This document shows, one piece after another, positions 53,210-61,442 of a stretch of DNA of 64,000 nucleotides. The position numbers and the translations under genes were made by a program. Source of the stretch: Actinomycetota bacterium (GTDB lineage Bacteria > Actinomycetota > Acidimicrobiia > Acidimicrobiales > RAAP-2). The notes under the pieces are model-generated. The model worked only from the letters and a program-made list of their open reading frames with translations. It was not told the origin of the DNA and did not search any database. The DNA is taken from positions 124,001 through 188,000 of the forward strand of contig WLNI01000002.1 in the NCBI GenBank assembly GCA_009699875.1, written 5' to 3'. The number at the start of each line of letters is the position of its first letter. Within the stretch, counting starts at the first letter, position 1.

Positions 53210-55099
53210 TTAGAACCGCCACCGCTCTGGCGTGAGTTGTTGCAAGGGATCGAAAGGAGCAACATTTTTCAACGACTTCTTGACCTCAACGACCGCAACA
53301 CTGTTTGGCTGCCACACCACTGGGAGTTGCTTGGCGAGGTAGTTTTCGTACTGCGTCAAACTTTGGTTCGTTGAAATTGTCTTTTGAATGTTGTTGTCGT
53401 TTGTCGTGTTGGAATAGTCCCCGGAGTTTGAACCTGCATTGGTCTGGAAAATAGCCTCTCCGGTTGGGTAGTAGTCCGGAGCAAAGATCCAGCCTCCGCC
53501 CCAGTTCTCCAATGTCCATGAACAGGCACTTTCAGTTGAACTGCAAGGAACTGCATTTCCGAGCACCGTGTTGAATGACGCTGAATTCAACGTGATGTTG
53601 ATGCCGGCCTGTGCCCACGAGGACTTCTCGGCGTTCATCAGCTGCGTCAGCGAGGTTGATCCACTGGCGTACTCAAGATTGAAGGCCAATTTCGCACCCT
53701 TGGCGATTCCTTTTCCACACTGGTTCGAGCCTGTTCCAGGGTTCTGGCAGGTCGAGGTTCCGTTGGGGACCACTTTCCAACCATGACTCGAAAGCAGCGA
53801 CTTGGCCTTTCCAGGGTTGTAGGGGTAGGGATTCGACTTTTCATACGAAGAGGCAAAACTGTTCTTTGGTGCAACTGGCACCGGCCCGTAGGTCGGAATT
53901 CCATAGCCCTTCGAGATCTTCTTGATGTAGAGAGGCTGGTCGACCAAGGTCTGCATTGCCTGTCGGAAGTAGAGCTGGTTGATGATTGGCCCAGCATTTC
54001 CACTATTCGCATTTGAGTTGAAGTTATAGGGGAAGTAGTTCACTGCCCACGAGGGTGATGCGTAGATGTTGTAGTTCCCAGAGAGTCGCGAGTTGTTCTC
54101 GGAGGGGTTGAGCGGATCACTTGTTGGACTCGTGATGTTCTGTGCGGGCAGGTAGCCAACGTCAATACTCCCACTCACGAGCGCATTGAACTCAGCAGAG
54201 TCTGTCGTGAACGGGACTTCTTTGAACTGACTGATCGTTGGCTTGACGGGACCCGAATACGTTTTGTTTGGAACCATGGTGATATTCCCAGAGGAGTCAA
54301 ACTTTGTCAGTTTCCATGGACCATCGACCACTTGCCAGATGGGGTTGGTGGCATAGGTGCTGAGGGAGTTGTTTGTACCTTCGGGGTCGGCTGGGTCATA
54401 GCCTGCTTGCTTTGAAAGGAAGTTGTAGACCGCATCGCACTTCGCGTCTGCCGTTGCATACGCTGCTGCCGAACATCCGCCAGATCCTGGGGCCGCACCG
54501 GTGGCTGCGATATCCCAGGCCACAGGCATGGGAGTGATCTGTGAAAGTTCGTTGTAGGTAAACCAATAAGGGTTTGTCGACGAGGTAAGGGTGAACGTCA
54601 CCTGGGTTGGAGAGTCAACTGTGACGGACTTGAGGTTGTCGGGGAGGGCTCCTGAAGAATAATCAGCCCAATTTTCTTTGTCGGCGTGCAACATATTCAT
54701 CCAAAACATGATGTCCTGGGCGGTCACGCTTTCACCATTGGACCACTTGTAGTTCTTCAACTTCACAACAACGGTGGTGTTGTTATTGGAGTAGGTGGGG
54801 TTCGACGCAAGCGAGAGGGAAGGGTTGAGATTTGGGGAGGTGCCATTTCCGAACCAGTAGAGAGGCCGGTACATCAAAAACTGGAACTGGTTGATGTTCG
54901 AAACGCTAAAGAACTGAAGGCCCATGAAGGGGAAAATGTAGTTAGGCGGTGATTGGGGTGCTTCGGCCCAGGTGACCACGGAGCTGCTGGCCGCACCAGC
55001 ACTTGTTGCGAGTGTTGGTGCCACAGTAATGACGCCCATCGTCAACGCACTTGCGGTAATTCCCGAGACGACGAGACGTCGAAGTGAATGCTTCATCAT
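53210..55099 (-). CDS. Peptide ABC transporter substrate-binding protein (SBP_bac_5)
   Basis: A 629-residue family 5 solute-binding protein. The signal sequence MMKHSLRRLVVSGITASALT ends near TSAGAAS with no lipobox cysteine. The mature region shows FLMYRPLYWFGNGTSPNLNPSLS, VVVKLKNYKWSNGESVTAQDIMFWMN and YFRQAMQTLVDQPLYIKKI, all typical of DppA/OppA. It captures peptides or similar ligands for the DppB-DppC channel. ATG 55099 follows GAGGGAGAA; a longer frame starts at 55132. The upstream 130 bases presumably contain the promoter. Confidence 0.9.
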   Translation of the reverse strand: MMKHSLRRLVVSGITASALTMGVITVAPTLATSAGAASSSVVTWAEAPQSPPNYIFPFMGLQFFSVSNINQFQFLMYRPLYWFGNGTSPNLNPSLSLASNPTYSNNNTTVVVKLKNYKWSNGESVTAQDIMFWMNMLHADKENWADYSSGALPDNLKSVTVDSPTQVTFTLTSSTNPYWFTYNELSQITPMPVAWDIAATGAAPGSGGCSAAAYATADAKCDAVYNFLSKQAGYDPADPEGTNNSLSTYATNPIWQVVDGPWKLTKFDSSGNITMVPNKTYSGPVKPTISQFKEVPFTTDSAEFNALVSGSIDVGYLPAQNITSPTSDPLNPSENNSRLSGNYNIYASPSWAVNYFPYNFNSNANSGNAGPIINQLYFRQAMQTLVDQPLYIKKISKGYGIPTYGPVPVAPKNSFASSYEKSNPYPYNPGKAKSLLSSHGWKVVPNGTSTCQNPGTGSNQCGKGIAKGAKLAFNLEYASGSTSLTQLMNAEKSSWAQAGINITLNSASFNTVLGNAVPCSSTESACSWTLENWGGGWIFAPDYYPTGEAIFQTNAGSNSGDYSNTTNDNNIQKTISTNQSLTQYENYLAKQLPVVWQPNSVAVVEVKKSLKNVAPFDPLQQLTPERWRF

Positions 55100-55266
55100 G
55101 ATTCTCCCTCTTCCAACAGACCGTTGGTTCACTATCGTGCCCTCTCCCCAGAGGGTGATGCTGAGTGTATCCGAGAGCGTCCGGGAACGCCCAAAAAGAG
55201 AACAACTTTGGCGGAACGCTCACTTTCTAGGCTTCCTGGTCGATGACCAGAGTGTGGACGACCGAG

Positions 55267-56175
55267 TTACACGAGTGCGGCAAGGGCTCCTGAGAGGGTG
55301 GAATGAGAGAAGACAAAGCCCTGTTCGAGGAGCACACGTGGCAGCACCCTCTGCGACGCCAACAATGCTTCGTCAACCAATTCGCCCCCGAGAGCGAGTT
55401 TCAACGCGGGTGCTGGCACGCGAAAGAGTGATGGTCGATTCAGTGCATGACCAAGTTCTTTTGTGAACTGAGCGTTGGTGACCGGCTCAGGGGCCGTCAG
55501 ATTAATCGGTCCCGAATATGACCTCGAATCGATGAGGGCAAGGAGTGCTCGGATCTCATCATCGAGAGAGATCCAACTCAGCCATTGTCGTCCAGAACTC
55601 AGTTGCCCTCCCAGACCCAAACGAAACAGCGGAAGCTGCTTCGCGAGTGCACCTCCAGAGGTGGCGAGCACAATGCCAGTGCGCGCAAAGGCGCATCGAA
55701 TCCCTGCGTCGACTGCTGGTGAGGCCGCAGCCTCCCAGGAACGACACACGTCGGCTAAAAAGCCTTCGCCTGATGCCGACGCCTCGTCAAGGAGTTCGTC
55801 GCCCCGCGAGCCATAGATTCCAATGGCTGATCCAGAGACAAATACTTCTGGGCGTGTGGAGAGTTCACAAAGCGCACTGGCTAAGAGTTCTGTCGAGCTT
55901 GTTCGGCTCGAAAGGATTTCAGCTTTTCGCGCCGACGTCCATCGTTTGTCAGCAATGCCCGCACCGGCGAGATGCACCACTGCATCAAATGGACCTTCAC
56001 GCTCAAGGGCGTCGCCATCGATGAACGAAACAGAGGGATCCCACGCCACGTGGGTTGTCTGCGCAGGATGTGTCGAAGGCCGCACCAGTGTGACGACATC
56101 ATCGCCGCGTCGAACGAGTTGCTCTTGGAGTGCAGTTCCAATCAGTCCGCTTGCTCCGCTAATTAAGATGCGCAT
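55267..56175 (-). CDS. TIGR01777 family SDR (NAD-dependent epimerase-like)
   Basis: A 302-residue extended SDR: RILISGASGLIGTALQEQL, HLAGAGIADKRWT, VFVSGSAIGIYGSRGDELLDE, VCRSWEAAASPA, RTGIVLATSGGALAKQLPLFRLGLGG and SWISLDDEIRALL, which define the TIGR01777/YfcH group, usually with a C-terminal DUF1731 (RVPAPALKLALGGELVDEALLASQRVLP). Function is unknown in general; cell-division or sugar-nucleotide roles have been suggested. Its ATG lies inside the end of the upstream hydrolase gene (13-nt overlap). Confidence 0.88.
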   Translation of the reverse strand: MRILISGASGLIGTALQEQLVRRGDDVVTLVRPSTHPAQTTHVAWDPSVSFIDGDALEREGPFDAVVHLAGAGIADKRWTSARKAEILSSRTSSTELLASALCELSTRPEVFVSGSAIGIYGSRGDELLDEASASGEGFLADVCRSWEAAASPAVDAGIRCAFARTGIVLATSGGALAKQLPLFRLGLGGQLSSGRQWLSWISLDDEIRALLALIDSRSYSGPINLTAPEPVTNAQFTKELGHALNRPSLFRVPAPALKLALGGELVDEALLASQRVLPRVLLEQGFVFSHSTLSGALAALV

Positions 56176-57014
56176 GTTGACTCCTCTTCTATGGCCCTAC
56201 TCCAAGCGACTGCTTCGGAAATGCGCCGAGCTAATGCATCGGGATGAGAGAGGTGTGCTCCGTGACCAGCATCCTCAATTGTTACGAGTTGACCATGTGG
56301 AGCTGCGGCAACCGCAAGTGGTGCAGTGACGGCGGTATGGCTCAAGTGACTCGAGGTCCCGATGATTATGCTCAGTGGGGCTGGGAGTTCTGCGAGTTGA
56401 AACTCAGTGAAGGGTGTTTCCATCCGAACAATGCGTAAGTCGCCGATGAGGGCGGCTCCATCGGCTCGTCGGTCGTCTCGCTCTTCCTCAGAGAGACGCT
56501 CCCACGCTGCATCCGAGACAATTCTTCGGAAAAATCGTTCTGCTTCCTCTGAGGCATCTTCATCGAGTTCGACGCCACGGTGCGGGTGGAGTCCTTCGAC
56601 CATCCACGGGAGGGGTGGTTCGTATGCGATCACTCCAGAGATTCGCTCAGGGTGTTCTAACGCTGCGGCGAGGGCAATGACGCCGCCAAAGCTATGGCCG
56701 AAGATGAACACCCGGCGCCTTTCATCGATTGTTTCAAGAAATTGCGCAACATCATCGAGGTGAGCACGCAGCGTTGGAGCCGCTCCAAGACTCCGTGATT
56801 CCTGATAGCCACGTCGGTCGTACGCCACGACATCGAGGTCGGAGAGACGACGAGCAATTCGACGAAAGCTGAGACCCCGATCCAAGGTCCCATGAATACA
56901 GAGGAGAACGTCCCCCTGTGGATCTGATCCCATGCGCTCAAACGTGGCCAGGTCAGCCACCTTGAGAGTGCTGGCTCTGATGAGGCCTGGGCTCGGCTGG
57001 GTGGCGAAACTCAC
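56163..57014 (-). CDS. Alpha/beta hydrolase
   Basis: A 283-residue alpha/beta hydrolase-fold protein: LLCIHGTLDRGLSFRRIARRL oxyanion region, VVAYDRRGYQESR, nucleophile elbow GHSFGG, YEPPLPW, and late DAGHGAHLSHPDAL with the catalytic histidine. It could be an esterase, lipase or haloperoxidase-like enzyme; the substrate is unknown. GTG 57014 lies 6 nt after TAGGTT. It is coupled to the TIGR01777 gene downstream and divergent from the NYN gene. Confidence 0.82.
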   Translation of the reverse strand: MSFATQPSPGLIRASTLKVADLATFERMGSDPQGDVLLCIHGTLDRGLSFRRIARRLSDLDVVAYDRRGYQESRSLGAAPTLRAHLDDVAQFLETIDERRRVFIFGHSFGGVIALAAALEHPERISGVIAYEPPLPWMVEGLHPHRGVELDEDASEEAERFFRRIVSDAAWERLSEEERDDRRADGAALIGDLRIVRMETPFTEFQLAELPAPLSIIIGTSSHLSHTAVTAPLAVAAAPHGQLVTIEDAGHGAHLSHPDALARRISEAVAWSRAIEEESTCAS

Positions 57015-57020
57015 CCTCCC

Positions 57021-57026
57021 AACCTA
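57021..57026 (-). promoter_or_regulatory. Candidate -10 box TAGGTT of the hydrolase operon
   Basis: On the minus strand TAGGTT ends 6 nt before GTG 57014. Confidence 0.45.
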
Positions 57027-57112
57027 ACGCCATGGGAGTTTGACCACGACGGGGCCGGTGCCAACAGGCCTCACCCCGACACCTCAGAGAAGGTGGTTGA
57101 CTGGCAAATATC

Positions 57113-58510
57113 ATGAGCATTCAAAATGTCGTCGTTGACGGCTCCAACCTCGCCACTGAAGGACGCACGCTCCCGAGCCTGACCCAGCTTGAAGAAGCGG
57201 TGCAGGCCTACGAAGAAGAGCATCCAGAAGCCACGCTCATAATCGTGGTCGACGCAACGTTTGAGCACAGAATTGACGCCAAAGAACGTCCCCGCCTCAA
57301 AGAAGCCGAACTCCACGGTGAAGTCGTGGCTCCACCAGCGGGAACGATCGGACGAGGAGATGTCTTTATCTTGAAGATCGCCCAACGCCAAGGTGCGGTG
57401 GTTCTCTCGAATGACTCATTCCAAGAGTTCCACGGCGACCATCCCTGGCTCTTTGACGAAGGTCGACTCGTTGGCGGCAAGCCGGTACAGGGAGTTGGTT
57501 GGATCTTTACCGAGCGGACTCCCGTCAGGGGAGCGAAGAGCCGAGCGGCCACGACGTCGAAAGCGGCAAAGGAAACGGCGAAGCCCTTGAAGAAACTGGC
57601 AGTATCTCGCCCAGATGGCTCAACCCCAAAGGTGGGGGACGTCCTGACGCCATCATCTTCTGGGAAAGTCGTTCCGATCGAAAAAGTCCGGGCGTATGAA
57701 CTCGCGAAAGATCTCGGCCTTGATGCCAAGAGTCTCCAAGCGTTGGCTGGGAGTGCGGGAGTTTCCATAGCGAGTCACTCATCGTCACTGAGTCCTGACG
57801 AGGTGGAGGCGGTGCGAACAGCGGCGGCACTCAAAAAGGTGCGAGTCCACGAACTCGCGAAAGATCTAGGCATTGAGTCGAAAGAAGTGATCGAGGTAGC
57901 GAAACGACTCAAGATTGAGGTGGCAAGCCACGCATCGTCGCTCAGCGAAGCAGAGGTGGGCAGAATTCGCACGTCACTCGAGACCTCCGCGATGGTTGCT
58001 GATGTGGCGCAATCCCTTCCCCTCAAAGAGAAGAAGGGAGATCGCCCCAGGCGAAAGCAGGGGAAAGCCCGCAGCGAGGAGTCCTCAAAAACGAGTTCTG
58101 CAAAGAGCTCGAAGAACGTTGCCAAGTTATCGGCAAAGAAAACAAATGCTCCAACGCCCGAAGCTAAGAGCACGAAGAAGCAAGCATCACCAGCCAAGAA
58201 AAAGAAAGCGAGCAAGAAGGCAAGTGACGCCGACATTGCGAATCAGCCATTGGATCTCGTCACCTTCCTTGCCAACTATAAAGTTGGCTCGTCATTGAAA
58301 GGTGTCGTCACGTCGTTTACCAGCCATGGCGCAATGATTGAGGTGAGCCTGGGGAAGAGCCAGTCATTTCGTTGCTACGCCCGAACTGCTCGGTTGGGAT
58401 CACCACCACCCCCTCGAGCTCGTGACGTCCTGACGAAGGGTGACACCTACAAATTTAAAGTCGTTGCGATTGATGCCGCTCGTCGAGTGGCAGAGTTAGA
58501 GCTTGCATAA
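57113..58510 (+). CDS. NYN/PIN nuclease - double IF2_N - S1-like fusion protein
   Basis: A 465-residue protein of unusual composition. Residues 5-133 look like a Zc3h12a-type NYN/PIN ribonuclease: VVDGSNLA (D9), VVDATFEHRID (D47), GRGDVFILKIA (D83) and VLSNDSFQEF (N100, D101). Two IF2_N-like helical domains follow at about 191-236 (KVRAYELAKDLGLDAKSLQA) and 242-286 (KVRVHELAKDLGIESKEVIE). A Lys/Ser-rich linker spans about 305-372, and residues 385-465 resemble an S1/OB RNA-binding domain (VGSSLKGVVTSFTSHGAMIEVSLG). All putative acidic residues are present. It may be an RNase acting on ribosomes or nascent mRNAs; that role is inference. It precedes fabZ by 22 bases. Confidence 0.78.
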   Translation: MSIQNVVVDGSNLATEGRTLPSLTQLEEAVQAYEEEHPEATLIIVVDATFEHRIDAKERPRLKEAELHGEVVAPPAGTIGRGDVFILKIAQRQGAVVLSNDSFQEFHGDHPWLFDEGRLVGGKPVQGVGWIFTERTPVRGAKSRAATTSKAAKETAKPLKKLAVSRPDGSTPKVGDVLTPSSSGKVVPIEKVRAYELAKDLGLDAKSLQALAGSAGVSIASHSSSLSPDEVEAVRTAAALKKVRVHELAKDLGIESKEVIEVAKRLKIEVASHASSLSEAEVGRIRTSLETSAMVADVAQSLPLKEKKGDRPRRKQGKARSEESSKTSSAKSSKNVAKLSAKKTNAPTPEAKSTKKQASPAKKKKASKKASDADIANQPLDLVTFLANYKVGSSLKGVVTSFTSHGAMIEVSLGKSQSFRCYARTARLGSPPPPRARDVLTKGDTYKFKVVAIDAARRVAELELA

Positions 58511-58532
58511 TCAAAGAGAGAGATACTGAGAG

Positions 58533-58958
58533 ATGGACCCAAAAGAGATTCTTCCTCACCGAGCGCCGTTCCTGCTCGTTGACGACATTACGGAAATTGT
58601 TGCGGGAGAGCGAGCCACCGGACTCTGGCACCTCACCGGTGAGGAATGGTTTTTTCCAGGTCACTTTCCTGGGCGACCGACCTTGCCAGGGGTCTTGATG
58701 GTGGAATCATTGGCCCAAGTTGGCGCAGCAGCGGTCCTCCAAGATCCCCGATACGTTGGAAAACTCCCACTCTTTGGCGGTGTTGAACGAGCTCGATTCC
58801 GACGACAAGTGGTTCCTGGTGACACGCTTGAACTTGAGTTGAACGTGACCCAGCTCTCGGCGCGAGCGGGAAAAGGAACTGGTCGGGCCAGCGTCGGCGG
58901 TCAGTTGGCCTGCGAAGCACAACTTCTCTTCGTTATCGTCGACGCACAAGAGGGCTGA
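58533..58958 (+). CDS. fabZ: 3-hydroxyacyl-ACP dehydratase FabZ-like
   Basis: A 141-residue hot-dog fold dehydratase: ILPHRAPFLLVDDITEI, the catalytic HFPGRPTLPGVLMVESLAQ with His and Glu, and GVERARFRRQVVPGDTLELEL. It removes water from 3-hydroxyacyl-ACP in fatty acid synthesis. GAGAGAG precedes the ATG. Some actinobacteria use other dehydratases in mycolate synthesis; the FabZ motifs here are standard. The exonuclease III gene begins one base after its stop. Confidence 0.92.
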   Translation: MDPKEILPHRAPFLLVDDITEIVAGERATGLWHLTGEEWFFPGHFPGRPTLPGVLMVESLAQVGAAAVLQDPRYVGKLPLFGGVERARFRRQVVPGDTLELELNVTQLSARAGKGTGRASVGGQLACEAQLLFVIVDAQEG

Positions 58959-58959
58959 A

Positions 58960-59727
58960 GTGCGGATTGCAACGTGGAACGTGAATTCCCTCAATGTGAG
59001 ACTTCCGCGTGTTGAAGAGTGGGTGGCACTCCATTCTCCAGACGTCCTCTGCCTCCAAGAGACCAAGCAGACCAATGAGAAGTTCCCAACGAAGGCCCTT
59101 GAGGCGCTCGGATACGACTCAATTCATAACGGCGAAGGGCGCTGGAATGGTGTTGCGATCTTGAGTAGCGTTGGCTTGGAGAGTCCTGCGTCAGGGTTTG
59201 GATCGAAAGAAGACGAGTTTGGGGCTCGACTCGTGGCAGCAACCTGTGGCGGGGTTCGCATCATGAGCGCATACGTTCCAAATGGTCGCTCCTTAGATTC
59301 AGAACACTTTCAATCCAAATTGCAGTGGCTTGCTCGCCTTGGAGAGGTGCTCAAGGAATTTGGCGACAGCGATGAAGTTGCGGTCCTGGGAGATTTCAAT
59401 GTGGCCCCAGTTGATGCAGATGTCTGGGACATTGGGGCACTTGAAGGAATGACTCACGTGAGTGCTGAAGAGCGCGCTGCGCTTGAGGTCTTGGCAGAAG
59501 CTGGGTACGACGACATCTTTCGCCGATTCCACCCTGACGGTGGCGTGTACTCATGGTGGGACTATCGAGATGGTGCATTCCACAAGGGCCATGGGATGAG
59601 AATCGATCTGGTGATGACTTCAGCAGCACTTTCAAAGCGAGCAAAAGATGCGTTTGTCGATCGAGACGCACGCAAGGGTGTCAAGCCATCAGACCACGCT
59701 CCGGTGGTCGTCGACTTTTCAGACTGA
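58960..59727 (+). CDS. xthA: Exodeoxyribonuclease III (AP endonuclease)
   Basis: A 255-residue EEP-family enzyme: MRIATWNVNSLNVRLPRVEEW, DVLCLQETK with the metal-binding glutamate, AYVPNGR, LGDFNVAPVDADVWD, YSWWDYRDGAFHKGHGMRIDLVM and the C-terminal SDHAPVVVDF. It cleaves abasic sites in base-excision repair. GTG 58960 start. The 3' end overlaps the convergent helicase gene by 9 nt. Confidence 0.95.
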   Translation: MRIATWNVNSLNVRLPRVEEWVALHSPDVLCLQETKQTNEKFPTKALEALGYDSIHNGEGRWNGVAILSSVGLESPASGFGSKEDEFGARLVAATCGGVRIMSAYVPNGRSLDSEHFQSKLQWLARLGEVLKEFGDSDEVAVLGDFNVAPVDADVWDIGALEGMTHVSAEERAALEVLAEAGYDDIFRRFHPDGGVYSWWDYRDGAFHKGHGMRIDLVMTSAALSKRAKDAFVDRDARKGVKPSDHAPVVVDFSD

Positions 59728-61308
59728 TTCTTCCCCTTCGCGCTGTCGAGCAAGTTGTTCTCGAAGTTTCGTGACGTGGTGAACTCCCTGCTGAGAGGCA
59801 ACCGGTCGTTGCTCGGCCCTGAGGATGCTGAGCGCTTCCTCGAAAGGATCGAGGAATGGTGAGCGTCGACGCGCTGGCGACGAAGTTTCATCTGCAACTT
59901 TTCTCGCTGACCACGTGACGATCAGTTCTTGTTCGGCACGCGTCATAGCCACGTACAGCAGCCTGCGTTCCTCGTCGTTCGCCTCGGGGCTTGATGCTCC
60001 TCGGTGTGGGACAAATCCATCAGAAACTCCGACGACAAAGACGCTCGACCATTCAAGACCTTTTGCCCGGTGGAACGTCCCGAGGGCCACAGCATCACCA
60101 TGCTCTTCCACGACATGTGGGCGTTCAAGGTCAACTGGTTTTCGAACGTCGCTCGCTCTTGCCAAGTCCGGTGCCAAGTATTCACAGGGGATGCCGTTGG
60201 CTTTCAAGGTATCGGCAATCAAGACAAGTTGAGCGTTCGTTCGAGCAAGGACAGCGAAGGATCGCCAGCTCCGACCCGAGACTCGAAGACCGCGGAGTTT
60301 TGACGCCACGAAGGTCGCTTCTTCAAAATCGTCGACAGAACTGACGAGTTCAGGGATTGCTCCTGAGTTCTGAGTCGCTCGAACGTCGGCACCGCTATTG
60401 CTTGGGAGGACTGCTGCAGCGCTTGAAACGATCTCTGGTGAGGATCGATGATTGGCGTCGAGAACAATAATTCTCGTCCCTTCGATACGTCGATCAAGTG
60501 TTCGCAAGAGTGATGGATCCGCACCGTTGAATCCGTAGATCGATTGGTTGGGATCACCGACACAAAACAAAGTGGCCGCTGGTGAGAGGAGCCGAGTAAT
60601 CATTGCGAACTGCATCGGATTGACGTCTTGGAACTCGTCAACGAGCACGTGACGGCTTCGCCAATGGATGGCTTCTGCAAACGTGGGGTCTTCTAACGCG
60701 CGAGCAGCTTCAATAATTAAGTCATCAAAATCAATCCAACCCTGCCGTGTTTTCTCCTCCTCGTAACGAGACCAGACATCGACGACGACTTGGGCGCCCA
60801 AGGTGGGGCGCCGACGGGTCTGTGCAACAGCACGGGCGTAGCTTTCTGGATTCAGGCCTGTTGACTTTGCCCACGTGATTTCTGTATCGAGAAATGCACT
60901 TGCCATTGTGTGATGAATTGAAGGAGTTTCTTCGACGAGTCGCTCGAGGACGCGTCTTCGGTCAGAAAGCAAACTCAATGGAGAAAGTGATCGTTCAGTT
61001 CGATAGATCTCTACAAGTTCTAAGGCCGTGCGGTGAAAGGTTCCAGTGCGAATTCCTTCAATTCCTAAATTCCAAAGTCGACGTCGAAGTTCTTGTGCAG
61101 CTTTTCGAGAAAAAGTGATCGCTAAGACATGAGTCGGATCAACACCATCATCAACCATGCGCGCGACTCGAAGCGTAAGAACCCGCGTCTTTCCAGCTCC
61201 CGCTCCGGCAAAGACCGCCAAGCGCTGATCCTCGGCAGTGACTGCCTCTCGCTGGGGTGGCGTGAGGCGAGCAAAGGGGTCGTTCTCTCTTGGCACAGCA
61301 GGCTCCAT
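59719..61308 (-). CDS. Compact UvrD/PcrA-like SF1A helicase
   Basis: A 529-residue helicase with motif I FAGAGAGKTRVL, motif Ia ITFSRKAAQELRRRL, motif II LVDEFQDVNPMQF, motif III FCVGDPNQSIYGFNGAD, motif IV NHRSSPEIV, motif V TFHRAKGLEWSSVFVVGVSDG and motif VI EERRLLYVAMTRAEQELIVTW. UvrD/PcrA usually has 650-730 residues; here only about 50 residues separate LARTNAQL from motif V, so the 2B domain appears missing or greatly reduced. It would unwind DNA in repair or clear stalled complexes. ATG 61308 fits the leaderless pattern. It converges on xthA. Confidence 0.9.
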   Translation of the reverse strand: MEPAVPRENDPFARLTPPQREAVTAEDQRLAVFAGAGAGKTRVLTLRVARMVDDGVDPTHVLAITFSRKAAQELRRRLWNLGIEGIRTGTFHRTALELVEIYRTERSLSPLSLLSDRRRVLERLVEETPSIHHTMASAFLDTEITWAKSTGLNPESYARAVAQTRRRPTLGAQVVVDVWSRYEEEKTRQGWIDFDDLIIEAARALEDPTFAEAIHWRSRHVLVDEFQDVNPMQFAMITRLLSPAATLFCVGDPNQSIYGFNGADPSLLRTLDRRIEGTRIIVLDANHRSSPEIVSSAAAVLPSNSGADVRATQNSGAIPELVSSVDDFEEATFVASKLRGLRVSGRSWRSFAVLARTNAQLVLIADTLKANGIPCEYLAPDLARASDVRKPVDLERPHVVEEHGDAVALGTFHRAKGLEWSSVFVVGVSDGFVPHRGASSPEANDEERRLLYVAMTRAEQELIVTWSARKVADETSSPARRRSPFLDPFEEALSILRAEQRPVASQQGVHHVTKLREQLARQREGEESV

Positions 61309-61315
61309 TCCCTCA

Positions 61316-61321
61316 ACCGTA
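61316..61321 (-). promoter_or_regulatory. Candidate -10 box TACGGT of the helicase gene
   Basis: On the minus strand TACGGT ends 7 nt before the ATG at 61308. Confidence 0.5.
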
Positions 61322-61352
61322 GCCAGGCCATTTCCTGAGCGTTCCCGGTTTT

Positions 61353-61373
61353 CCGAGCATGGCTCGGTAGGGT
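61353..61373 (+). promoter_or_regulatory. Palindrome abutting a -10 box of the hydrolase-murF-ddl operon
   Basis: CCGAGC-ATG-GCTCGG (61353-61367) is a perfect 6-bp inverted repeat directly followed by TAGGGT (61368-61373). It would start a leader of about 60 nt to the ATG at 61443. TGGCGG/CCGCCA (61373-61378, 61390-61395) forms another stem in that leader. The palindrome could be a regulator site. Confidence 0.4.
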
Positions 61374-61442
61374 GGCGGGGGAGAGACGACCGCCACGACC
61401 CCAGAGACGGAGAACTGCCCCGGTGAAAGAGAGACGACCACG

